A stretch of 64,000 nucleotides of DNA from positions 10,674 to 74,673 of the forward strand of contig JANNFI010000034.1 of assembly GCA_031379665.1 (NCBI GenBank). Direction: 5' to 3'. The first letter of the stretch is position 1; every line of letters starts with the position of its first letter. The position numbers and the translations under genes were made by a program. The stretch comes from SZUA-254 sp031379665. Its GTDB lineage: Bacteria; Bacteroidota; Ignavibacteria; UBA10030; SZUA-254. Positions 50,698-58,657 of the stretch are shown here, piece by piece. The notes under the pieces are model-generated. The model saw nothing but the letters and a program-made list of their open reading frames with translations. It was not told where the DNA came from and did no database searches.

Positions 50698-51423
50698 ATG
50701 GTGGATATTCGGCACACACTCGCCGGTTTCATCCTTCTGATGCTGGGGGGGGCGGTGGCTTCGGTCGACGCCCAGACCGTTGAAGACAAGGTCGATGAGT
50801 ATGTCCGGAAGGTCTCTGAAGGTCGGTACGGGGAGATCCGGAAGGAAATTGACCGATCGCCGGGCGGAGGCCGAACCGGCGATCCCGGGATGATCTACCT
50901 CGAAGGGCTGATCGCCCCCGACGGCACGACGTCGATCAGGTTGTTCCAGCTGGTGGCCGACAGCCTGGGCGCGAACCCCTGGAGGGACGACGCGCTCGCG
51001 AGGATGGTCGAGTTCTACTCACGGATAAACGACCGCCCCAGGGCGTCCGAGGCCTTCCGGATATTGCGGACCGATTACCCCGCCACCCCCTACATCACGA
51101 CCGGCTACCTCGGAAGGGTCACGACCGGGGAAACGACGGATGAGCGTCCGGATACCTCCGGAAGGGTCGTGGCCGTCTACGCGATCCAGGTGGGCGCGTT
51201 CTCGGTCTTCGAGAACGCCGAGAAGCTCGCCCACGTCCTGAAGTCGAAGGGTTTCAGCGCTATCATCTACGACAACCTGCTCGACGGAAAGCACCTCCTC
51301 CACCTCGTGTGGGTGGGGCGCTACGACAGGGAGGAAGACGCCGCGCCGGTCATGAAGAAGATCGAGGAGCTGACCGGCATCAAGGGCGTGCTGAGGGAGC
51401 AGATGATCTGGAGGCGCTGGTAG
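50698..51423 (+). CDS. Exported SPOR-domain protein
   Basis: A 241-residue protein. A signal peptide (HTLAGFILLMLGGAVASVDA) is followed by a helical TPR-like region (about 30-130) and a C-terminal SPOR domain (about 155-238): YAIQVGAFSVFENAEKLAHVL, then GFSAIIYDNLLDGKHLLHLV and WVGRYDREEDAAPVM. SPOR domains bind denuded peptidoglycan, usually at division septa. ATG 50698 is chosen over 50683 because GGAGG sits 8 bases before it. It is monocistronic with its own promoter. Confidence 0.85.
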   Translation: MVDIRHTLAGFILLMLGGAVASVDAQTVEDKVDEYVRKVSEGRYGEIRKEIDRSPGGGRTGDPGMIYLEGLIAPDGTTSIRLFQLVADSLGANPWRDDALARMVEFYSRINDRPRASEAFRILRTDYPATPYITTGYLGRVTTGETTDERPDTSGRVVAVYAIQVGAFSVFENAEKLAHVLKSKGFSAIIYDNLLDGKHLLHLVWVGRYDREEDAAPVMKKIEELTGIKGVLREQMIWRRW

Positions 51424-51451
51424 CGCGTCGGTGGGAGCCGGCGGGACAGGT

Positions 51452-52837
51452 TCAGACCGTCTTCGAAAAAAGCGGCCGGTCCTTCCGCATCGACTCGAGG
51501 TAGGGGTCGAAGCACATCGCGATGTTCCGGACGATCAGCCTGCCCTGGTCTGAGATCACGATACTGTCCGGCTTCAGTTCGAGGAGCCCGTCGGCGGTGA
51601 ACTTCGCGAGCTTCGAGAGCGCGTCCGCAAAGTAGTCGTCGAATGAAATTCCGAATTCCCCCTCCACGTCCGCCTTCAGCACCTCGTTGTTGCACATGAT
51701 CTTCATGATGACGTCCCGCCGGATCACGTCGTCGCGCGTCATCCTGTAGCCCGCGTGAGTGGGGAGCTTCCCCTCTTCCAGCCGGCCGTAATAATCCCAG
51801 ATCGATTTCAGGTTCTGGTGGTAGACGCCGCCGATGAAGCTGATCGCCGACATCCCGAAGGCATACAGGTCGCACCCCGACTTCGTCGAATAGCCCTGAA
51901 AATTCCGGTAGAGGGTACCGTTACGCCGGGCAACGGCCAGTTCATCCTCGGGTTTCGCAAAATGGTCCATCCCGACGTTCACGTACCCCGCCCCGATCAG
52001 TTTTTCGAGCGTCATCTTGAATATTTCAAGTTTCATTTCGGGTGAAGGAAGCGAGAGCTCGTCCAGCACGTTCTGGTGCGGCTTGAGCCACGGGACGTGG
52101 GCGTAGTTGAACACCGCGAGGCGGTCGGGCGAGAGCCCGATGACCTTGTCCACCGTCACCGCGAAGCTCTCGACCGTCTGGTGCGGCAGGCCGTAGATGA
52201 GGTCGATGTTGATGCTCTGGAAACCGAGCTCCCGGCTCCACTCCACCGCGTCTCTCGTGATCTCTTCCGGCTGGATCCGGTTGACCGCCTTCTGCACCGC
52301 GGGGTTAAAGTCCTGCACGCCCATGCTCACCCGGTTGAACCCCGACTCCCTGAACGCCTCCATCCTGTCCTTCGTCAGGCCGCGCGGGTCGATCTCGACC
52401 CCCGCCTCGATGTCGGCGGCATACGTGAACCTGTTTTTCAGGAAACCGCCCAGGTCGCGGATGTCCTCGGCGCTCAGGTACGACGGCGTTCCTCCGCCCC
52501 AGTGGAGCTGGGCCACCTTCCTCGACGCCGAGACAAGCGGCGCGATCACGGAGATCTCTTTCTTCAGGTACTCGTTGTAGGAGGTGATCTGCGTCAGGTC
52601 GTGGGTGACCTTCATCGTGCAGCCGCAGAAGTAACAGAGCGTGTCGCAGAACGGGAGGTGGACATAGACGGAGATGGGGGCGTCTTCCCCGGGCGGGTTC
52701 GTGTCCCTGATTTCGGCGAGGTACTCGTCGGACCGGAATTTTTCGGAGAAGACCGGGGCGCTCGGATAGCTGGTATACCGTGGCCCGGCAACGGAGTACT
52801 TCCTCAATAATTGAACGTCGACGCTGGTGGTGCCCAT
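51452..52837 (-). CDS. hemN: Oxygen-independent coproporphyrinogen III oxidase
   Basis: A 461-residue radical SAM enzyme of heme synthesis, decarboxylating coproporphyrinogen III without oxygen. The cluster motif is HLPFCDTLCYFCGC with Cys64, Cys68, Cys71 and Cys73, the extra cysteine typical of true HemN. LHWGGGTPSYLS, DPRGLTKDRMEAFRESGFN and IDLIYGLPHQT follow. The N-terminal RYTSYP and the C-terminal HemN extension are also present, which separates it from HemW. It stands alone on the minus strand, convergent with the SPOR gene. Confidence 0.95.
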   Translation of the reverse strand: MGTTSVDVQLLRKYSVAGPRYTSYPSAPVFSEKFRSDEYLAEIRDTNPPGEDAPISVYVHLPFCDTLCYFCGCTMKVTHDLTQITSYNEYLKKEISVIAPLVSASRKVAQLHWGGGTPSYLSAEDIRDLGGFLKNRFTYAADIEAGVEIDPRGLTKDRMEAFRESGFNRVSMGVQDFNPAVQKAVNRIQPEEITRDAVEWSRELGFQSINIDLIYGLPHQTVESFAVTVDKVIGLSPDRLAVFNYAHVPWLKPHQNVLDELSLPSPEMKLEIFKMTLEKLIGAGYVNVGMDHFAKPEDELAVARRNGTLYRNFQGYSTKSGCDLYAFGMSAISFIGGVYHQNLKSIWDYYGRLEEGKLPTHAGYRMTRDDVIRRDVIMKIMCNNEVLKADVEGEFGISFDDYFADALSKLAKFTADGLLELKPDSIVISDQGRLIVRNIAMCFDPYLESMRKDRPLFSKTV

Positions 52838-52966
52838 CGGAGCCCGGGGAAGAAGATGATAATGGTGAATTTAACGATTTCCGCCTGAAGATGCCAGCGC
52901 TGTGCTCACCCGGGCTCTACCGTGGGACTCCGGCGCGGGGCTCTACCGCGGGGCTTCCCGGGGCCG

Positions 52967-53542
52967 TCAACCGGCGGCGTCGTACGCCTTCCGGATCCAA
53001 CCGATGAGCGTCTTGTCAACCTCCCCCGGATCGGCGATCCTGACCTTGTACGGTGACATGCTGTTCGGGGGATTCTCGATGAGGCGCGCGTTCGGCTTCA
53101 GCTCCTTCGAATTGATCCCCACTTCCACCTGCGTCTTCGTCGCGGGTCCGATCATCGCGAATTGCTTCTTCCTCCGGAGGCTGACGTACGCCTTCTTCGG
53201 CGCGATCTCGAATGCTCCGAACTTCGCGATCTCGGCCATCAGGCGGTCGTGAATCGGCCTCAGGGCCGACTTCGGTCCCTCGTAGAGCGCGGCGACGACG
53301 TCTCCGGTCGAGAGGTTCGCGGCCGCGGCGGCGCTCGACCCGTCGGATTTCAGGACGTGGTGCACCAGCGTGTTGGCGTCCCCGTGCCCCAAGCCGAGTT
53401 CCTTCTTCAGCATGTCGCGGATTTCGCCGTGCTTTTCAAGCCCGCTTGAGCGGATGAGTTTTTCGAGCTGGGCCAGCGTCTTGCCGGTCCGCTTCTGGAT
53501 GTTTTCGATTTGGGTCGCGAGCGCTTTCACGGGATCGGGCAT
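52967..53542 (-). CDS. DUF4287/DUF5655 protein
   Basis: A 191-residue cytoplasmic protein made of two small domains. The N-terminal DUF4287 part (QIENIQKRTGKTLAQLEKLI, then HGEIRDMLKKELGLGHGDANTLVHHV) is followed by DUF5655 (about 95-190; PIHDRLMAEIAKFGAFEIAPKKAYVSLRRKKQF region, split here as IHDRLMAEIAKFG and KKAYVSLRRKKQF). The biochemical role is unknown; DUF5655 domains resemble nucleic-acid-modifying or transport-associated accessory domains. It is paired with a DUF1801 gene 11 bases upstream, a common association in soil and sediment bacteria. Confidence 0.85.
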   Translation of the reverse strand: MPDPVKALATQIENIQKRTGKTLAQLEKLIRSSGLEKHGEIRDMLKKELGLGHGDANTLVHHVLKSDGSSAAAAANLSTGDVVAALYEGPKSALRPIHDRLMAEIAKFGAFEIAPKKAYVSLRRKKQFAMIGPATKTQVEVGINSKELKPNARLIENPPNSMSPYKVRIADPGEVDKTLIGWIRKAYDAAG

Positions 53543-53553
53543 CGGTTGCTCCT

Positions 53554-53997
53554 TCAGGATTTTTTCGATGAGTTGCTTCTGTGGATCACGATTTTCTTCA
53601 TGTCCCTCACCGACTTCACCACGAGCGTTTTCAGCGTCGGGAGGTGGATGTCGTCAAGGGTCCGCACGTACAAACAGGACTTGCCCGTCTTGTGGGGTCC
53701 GAGCTTCTTCATCAGGGCGTCGTACCGGCCGAAACCCGGCATGATGTAGAGCGACAGGTTTTTTTTGCGTGGGGAAAACGCGATGAGGGGCCAGTCGCCT
53801 TCCTGCCCGCTGGCGTAGACGTAGTGATAGGTTCCGAACCCGACGATGCTCGCTCCCCACATCCTCGGGAGGGCGCCGGTGGCGTCCTTCATCAACTTCA
53901 CCAGCGCGCTGCAGTCCCGTCGCGCTCGTTCGTCCGCGAGAGCGGCGATGAATTTCTTTACGTCGCCGTCGTTGACCCGCGTTTTCAGCTCCGCCAT
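53554..53997 (-). CDS. DUF1801 (YdhG-like) protein
   Basis: A 147-residue protein of the DUF1801 family, sometimes called iron-chaperone-like. It shows VKKFIAALADERARRDCSALVKLM, split as FIAALADERA and CSALVKLM, then LPRMWGASIVGFGTYHYVYA, LIAFSPRKKNLSLYIMPGF and SCLYVRTLDDIHLPTLK. No metal site is obvious. It is probably cotranscribed with the DUF4287/DUF5655 gene. Confidence 0.87.
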   Translation of the reverse strand: MAELKTRVNDGDVKKFIAALADERARRDCSALVKLMKDATGALPRMWGASIVGFGTYHYVYASGQEGDWPLIAFSPRKKNLSLYIMPGFGRYDALMKKLGPHKTGKSCLYVRTLDDIHLPTLKTLVVKSVRDMKKIVIHRSNSSKKS

Positions 53998-54144
53998 CGT
54001 AATCCTCTTAATGCTCGATCAGTGGCGTCGATCGATGCCATACGCCTTCAGCCCGAATGTAAAGCGATTGATCTCCAGGCCTGATTGGATGAACTCCCCT
54101 TTGATCAACCCAACGGAGGATGGACGACGCCGTGGTTTGCGGTT

Positions 54145-54357
54145 TTACTCTGAGGTCTGCTTCCCGCCGAGAAGGCGGGCCGGGAGGAACAGGACGGTCT
54201 TCAACAATATGAACACCCCCTCAAATGCGATGCCCACGATCCTGAACGGCAGGAGCAGGAGCCAGACGATCGGGTAGGCGATGAGCGCGAGGATCGCCAG
54301 CGGCCAGCAGAGCACGAGAAGGATGCACCAGCCGATGAAGCCTGTCAGTGTTTTCAA
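54145..54357 (-). CDS. Small membrane protein
   Basis: A 70-residue protein with two closely spaced hydrophobic segments (GWCILLVLCWPLAILALIAY and IVWLLLLPFRIVGIAFEGVF) and a short basic tail (RLLGGKQTSE). It begins with TTG, preceded by GAGGAG at about 9 bases, which supports real translation. No family name is assigned. It lies in a gap between two operons. Confidence 0.55.
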   Translation of the reverse strand: MKTLTGFIGWCILLVLCWPLAILALIAYPIVWLLLLPFRIVGIAFEGVFILLKTVLFLPARLLGGKQTSE

Positions 54358-54431
54358 TCCTTACCGCTCCTCTCGAAATCCGGTTCGACGGTCCTGTCCA
54401 TAGGGGGAATTACGAAAAAAGATTGGAAATG

Positions 54432-56246
54432 TTACGGAAACGAGAGGACGGCAGTCCGGACCCTGTCCGCGGTCCAGGCGAACACGAGCCGGTTTCCGCT
54501 CCGTGCCATCCTGGGAAAACCGCTCGACCGGGCCGATCCCGTGGGAGCGATCGTCACGGAGGCATCGCGGCTTCCAACGGGGCGGACGCGTCTCGCCCTG
54601 ACTTCCGCCGCGCCTGCCACCCTCTCCATCCAGCTCACCACGGCGCTCCCGTCGCCGAGCAGCACGACGTCAACCCTGCCGGACGGGGATCCATCGTCAA
54701 TGACGATCGGGAGGCCGAACGTCACGCCGGCGTCGGCCGAAAATGCGAGCTTCACCCGGGGCGTGTCGAGCGCGGCGGTGAACCACGCGACAGCCACCGA
54801 CCGGCCCGAGGCGTCGATCGCGGGACCGTTCACCGGGCAGCCGTCGATTTTCCAGCCGTCGTGTGAAACGGTTTTCGGCGGTCCCCACACCCCCGCCGTC
54901 CGGCGCACAACGGAAATGTCCCTCACCTCGCCGTCGAGCCGGTCGCGGTAGACGATGATCGGCCCCTCGGTAGTCATCGCGGCCGAAGTCTGACAGCACT
55001 CGCAGACCCTGGCATCCAGGACGGACTCCTCCAATATCAGGCCCGGCTGGCTGTCCGGCCCCGCGATCGCGGCATAGCGAAGCGTCATGTTTCCGTGGGA
55101 ATGTTCATCACCGGACTCTGTGCCCGCGTCGCCCTCTCCGCCGGCCATCTCACGGCCATCCAGCCAGATCGAGCCGAGCGATCCGTCCGGTTCCGGAAAA
55201 AGCGAAACGAATCCGTGTTCGGTCTCGGTGCTGTCGCGGTGGGGTGTGAGCGGCTTTGTCCAGGTTGCGCCGGCGTCGAACGATCTCGAGATCCTGACAT
55301 CGTAGGCATAGGTGTCGGGTCCGCTCTTCGCCAGCCAGTGGGCGGCCATCGAACCGTCACCGGAGACAGCGATCGATGGGAAATCGGCCCAATTAACGAA
55401 CCAGTCCTTTCCTTCGGCGATCGTCTGCGGCGACGACCATGATGTCTCGCCGAGGGCCGAATATTTCAACACGTGGCCCTTCCCTGCATCGCGCTCGACC
55501 CAGCTCAGGTATACCTTTCCGTCAGGAGCGGCGGCAAGGAACGGCAGTGAGCTCCCGCTGTCGGCCGGTGAGGCGAGCGACACGAGTTGTCTGCTTTCGA
55601 TGCTCGTTTTCGCGAAATCAACCCACGTCCCGTCCCTCCGGAGCCCGATCTGGCTCGCTTCCTCGCGGGCTTTGTCGTACTCCCACCCGTCGCGCACCAC
55701 GCGCCGGATCATCCAGAATGACCCGACCCTGATCGCCGCCGTGCAATGAATGAAAGTCCTCCCTTTCCCCGAAAGCTCATCGGTTGCGCGCAGGAACGAA
55801 TCGACATCGGCCCCTTTCGGCGCGTCGTAGTCGACGGGGATGTTCAGGTAGGCGATCCCCATCTCCCTGGCCTTCGCTTCCTCACGGGCCCAGTCGTGTT
55901 CTTCGTGCATCCTCAGGTTGATGATCGTTTTCACTCCCTCCGCTTTCAACAGCCCGAGCTGGGCGATCGTCGGCTGTCCTCCGGTCCAGACGCTGTCGTT
56001 CACCTTCAGGAAAGCGGGGATGGCCGTCAACGTCAACGTCGTGGCCCTGTCGACCATCGCCATTCCGCAGTCGGGGCAGGGACCCGGTGTGTCGAGGAGG
56101 GTTTCGTCGCGGTCGCAACCGCAGGGCGGGCAGACGTATTCCGTCTTCCCCTGGCCAGCGGATGCGGATCGACCCGCGGAGTCCGCCTGGCTGGCGACAG
56201 GAAGCGGGATGAAAACAAGGACAAACAGAACGAGGAGATTGCGCAT
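54432..56246 (-). CDS. Exported fusion: heavy-metal-binding, tyrosine-phosphatase-like and BNR domains
   Basis: A 604-residue secreted protein with three parts. Residues 36-65 are a Cys-rich heavy-metal-binding domain (EYVCPPCGCDRD, then TPGPCPDCGMAMV; Cys39, 42, 44, 57, 60). Residues about 75-215 are a DSP/DUF442-like phosphatase with HCTAAIRVG, catalytic Cys168 and Arg173. Residues about 225-604 are a sialidase/BNR-type propeller (SRSFDAGATWTKPL, SADAGVTFGLPIV). ATG 56246 begins a clear signal peptide. It is the last gene of the cluster that contains the copper ATPase, so a copper link is likely. Confidence 0.82.
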   Translation of the reverse strand: MRNLLVLFVLVFIPLPVASQADSAGRSASAGQGKTEYVCPPCGCDRDETLLDTPGPCPDCGMAMVDRATTLTLTAIPAFLKVNDSVWTGGQPTIAQLGLLKAEGVKTIINLRMHEEHDWAREEAKAREMGIAYLNIPVDYDAPKGADVDSFLRATDELSGKGRTFIHCTAAIRVGSFWMIRRVVRDGWEYDKAREEASQIGLRRDGTWVDFAKTSIESRQLVSLASPADSGSSLPFLAAAPDGKVYLSWVERDAGKGHVLKYSALGETSWSSPQTIAEGKDWFVNWADFPSIAVSGDGSMAAHWLAKSGPDTYAYDVRISRSFDAGATWTKPLTPHRDSTETEHGFVSLFPEPDGSLGSIWLDGREMAGGEGDAGTESGDEHSHGNMTLRYAAIAGPDSQPGLILEESVLDARVCECCQTSAAMTTEGPIIVYRDRLDGEVRDISVVRRTAGVWGPPKTVSHDGWKIDGCPVNGPAIDASGRSVAVAWFTAALDTPRVKLAFSADAGVTFGLPIVIDDGSPSGRVDVVLLGDGSAVVSWMERVAGAAEVRARRVRPVGSRDASVTIAPTGSARSSGFPRMARSGNRLVFAWTADRVRTAVLSFP

Positions 56247-56269
56247 TGATACCTCAGGTGTGATGGATA

Positions 56270-58105
56270 TTACGGTTTTCGGAGTCGAAAACAAACGATC
56301 GATTCGTCCTCCCACGCCGGGGGACCGAAGAAACGCGTGAACTCGGCCGCGAGGACGGGCACTGATGCATAACGCACCGGAACGGCGTCGGTGTTCCCGC
56401 CCGGGAGGAACCGTAGGGCCATCACCGATTTGTGCAGTACGACAAAGTCCGCCCCCGAACGGGAAACTGCCCCAGGGTCGGTCACGTCCACCAGGTTCCG
56501 GAACCGGAGCTTCGACCGGTCCGCGGCGTGCGAGAGGATCTGGTCCGCACCCAGGAGGCCAAGCCTCAGCGGCTGGTCCTGGCTTCCGGGGGGCAGTTCC
56601 GTCCTGTGCCCGAGGAACGACCGCTCGGGACAATACCCGGCCAGCACCTCTTTGGCGTGGACGCGCTGATAGAACCAGAACAGGTTGTTGTAGTTCGTGA
56701 CGTCGAGCGGGTATTCCACGATCGTTGCGACGTCGCGCATCTCCCACAGCCGTCGGTAGAATTCAGGGACGTCGTTTCTCGCGACGGAAAAACCCGGGTA
56801 CACGTGGCGAGAGTCGGAGCGGGCGTCGTCCGGCGGATCGTATGAACCCTGGTATGCCGAATGGTTGGTGAAATTGTTCGGCCGTGTGTAGATCGCCGGA
56901 AGGGGACCCGCGATGAAGAACGAGACGAGAAACATCAGGAAGACCAACGGGGCTGCGGCAACGGCCGCCGCGGGTCGACGATGCCCCGGTTCATCGGCCG
57001 CTGAACCGCCACCCCCGGCGTACCTCGTCCAGAGCGCGTCGATTCCGGCCGCGACGACCGAAAGGGCAATCGGGACGACGACGATCGCATATCGAAGCGC
57101 CACGACACCGGTGTCGAGCCCCAGCGGCCGGCTCACCATCAGCACGCCAAGGTAGAGGGCCCCGGTGGCTGCGTACATCCGGGCGAGGAGTGGATTCCGA
57201 CGGAAAAGACTCACGATCCCCCATCCGAGTAATCCGTACCACGCAAGGTTCAGCGGCAGGCTGGTGGTCCCGCTCAGCAGGGTTGCAGTGTCGCGCAGCC
57301 CGGAGAACGACCAGGCGCCTCCTCCCCACGGCAATTTCGCGCTGGCCGAGAATATCAGCCACGCGAGTGGGAGAAGGACGACGGCCTGAATCAAACCGTA
57401 ACGCCGTACCTCCCGCTCCGGAAGGTTGATCCCGGCCCCCGTCGAAGCGGTCTGCGCCACCGTCGAGAGAACCATCCCCCCCGCCGAGGGGATCTTCTCC
57501 CCTGCACTCCCCCGCCCGAAGGCCTTTAAGTAATATAGCGCGAACGGTACGACGACCACGATCGCTGCGAGCGGATGGGTGTACGAGGCGATCGTCCCGG
57601 CGGCGAGGAATCCGGTCGCGGAGCGCCGCTCACCGGTCGAGAGCCAGCGGTGCGCGTACAGGAGCGACAAAAATCCGAAAAGCATCACGACGACGTAGGC
57701 CCGGGAGAACCGGCTGTAGAAAATCGCAAACGGCGCGACGGCGAGTAGGAACGCGAAGACGAGGGAAACCCGGTCGCCCAGCGTTTTCCTGACCGCGAGC
57801 GGCATCAGAATGAGACCGAGGAGCCCGGCCATGATCACCGGGAGCCGGATCGTGAGTTCGGACCACCCCACGGTGTGGAGGAGCGTCCAGTGATACAGGT
57901 TGAGCGGGAGACTGGTATTGTCCTTCGCATCGAAAGTGGTCAAGACATCGGAAAGGGAGGCGTCGATCACCTGGTTCAGTCCGTGCCACTCGTCGTCGAG
58001 CAGGATCTGGGACGGAAGGATGTACAAGCGAAGAAGTGCGCCGATGACGACGGCGCACGCCAGGAGGGCGGCGTATCCGGTAACGCGTGTTTTAACCGAT
58101 GTCAT
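56270..58105 (-). CDS. GT39/ArnT-like membrane glycosyltransferase
   Basis: A 611-residue membrane protein. The first loop holds LLDDEWHGLNQ, the acidic pair typical of GT-C enzymes such as ArnT and PMT, followed by SELTIRLPVIMAGLLGLIL. Later motifs include FYSRFSRAYVVVMLFG, and RYAIVVVPIALSVVAAG. About ten membrane segments precede a soluble C-terminal domain of 180 residues. It would transfer a sugar from a lipid-linked donor. It lies 23 bases upstream of the metal-binding fusion gene and 22 bases after the VOC gene. Confidence 0.85.
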   Translation of the reverse strand: MTSVKTRVTGYAALLACAVVIGALLRLYILPSQILLDDEWHGLNQVIDASLSDVLTTFDAKDNTSLPLNLYHWTLLHTVGWSELTIRLPVIMAGLLGLILMPLAVRKTLGDRVSLVFAFLLAVAPFAIFYSRFSRAYVVVMLFGFLSLLYAHRWLSTGERRSATGFLAAGTIASYTHPLAAIVVVVPFALYYLKAFGRGSAGEKIPSAGGMVLSTVAQTASTGAGINLPEREVRRYGLIQAVVLLPLAWLIFSASAKLPWGGGAWSFSGLRDTATLLSGTTSLPLNLAWYGLLGWGIVSLFRRNPLLARMYAATGALYLGVLMVSRPLGLDTGVVALRYAIVVVPIALSVVAAGIDALWTRYAGGGGSAADEPGHRRPAAAVAAAPLVFLMFLVSFFIAGPLPAIYTRPNNFTNHSAYQGSYDPPDDARSDSRHVYPGFSVARNDVPEFYRRLWEMRDVATIVEYPLDVTNYNNLFWFYQRVHAKEVLAGYCPERSFLGHRTELPPGSQDQPLRLGLLGADQILSHAADRSKLRFRNLVDVTDPGAVSRSGADFVVLHKSVMALRFLPGGNTDAVPVRYASVPVLAAEFTRFFGPPAWEDESIVCFRLRKP

Positions 58106-58127
58106 TTCGCGACGACCGGGAACATCG

Positions 58128-58622
58128 TCACGGGGATACTGAGAGAAGCGCGTCGAGGTCGAGCGGTCTGACGACCATCGAGAGGGAACCGTCGCTCTCG
58201 CGGGGCCACTCGGCCTCCGGGCGATCGCAGTAGAGCTCGAGGCCGTTCCCGTCGGGATCGCGGAGGTAGAGCGCCTCGCTCACACCGTGGTCGCTGGCCC
58301 CGTCGAGCGGGATTCCAGCCGTCATCAGGCGGCGCAGGGCGTCTGCGAGCGCGACCCGCCCCGGATAGAGGATCGCCGCGTGGTAGAGCCCTGTGGTTCC
58401 CCGGGCCGGAGGCGGTCCCCCCGCGCTTTCCCACGTGTTGAGGCCGATATGGTGGTGGTATCCACCGGCCGCGAGGAACGCGGCGCTGTTCCCCATCCGC
58501 TGCGTCAGCCCGAAGCCGAGCACGCCGTGGTAGAAATCGATCGCCCTCCCGAGGTCTGAGACCTTGAGGTGGACGTGCCCGATGCGGACTCCAGGGTCGA
58601 TCGGCGCACTCCCCTTCGTCAT
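58128..58622 (-). CDS. VOC-family (catechol dioxygenase-like) protein
   Basis: A 164-residue protein with paired beta-alpha-beta-beta-beta units. The first unit reads IGHVHLKVSDLGRAIDFYHG and the second shows ALYLRDPDGNGLELYCDRP. Metal-site candidates are His16 or His18, HHIGLNTW and the Glu in LELY, as in extradiol dioxygenase and glyoxalase relatives. Substrate is unknown. It is part of the tight cluster between the copper ATPase and the glycosyltransferase. Confidence 0.87.
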   Translation of the reverse strand: MTKGSAPIDPGVRIGHVHLKVSDLGRAIDFYHGVLGFGLTQRMGNSAAFLAAGGYHHHIGLNTWESAGGPPPARGTTGLYHAAILYPGRVALADALRRLMTAGIPLDGASDHGVSEALYLRDPDGNGLELYCDRPEAEWPRESDGSLSMVVRPLDLDALLSVSP

Positions 58623-58657
58623 TGGCGTACCTTCGCTGGTTTCGATGGCCGGGCCGG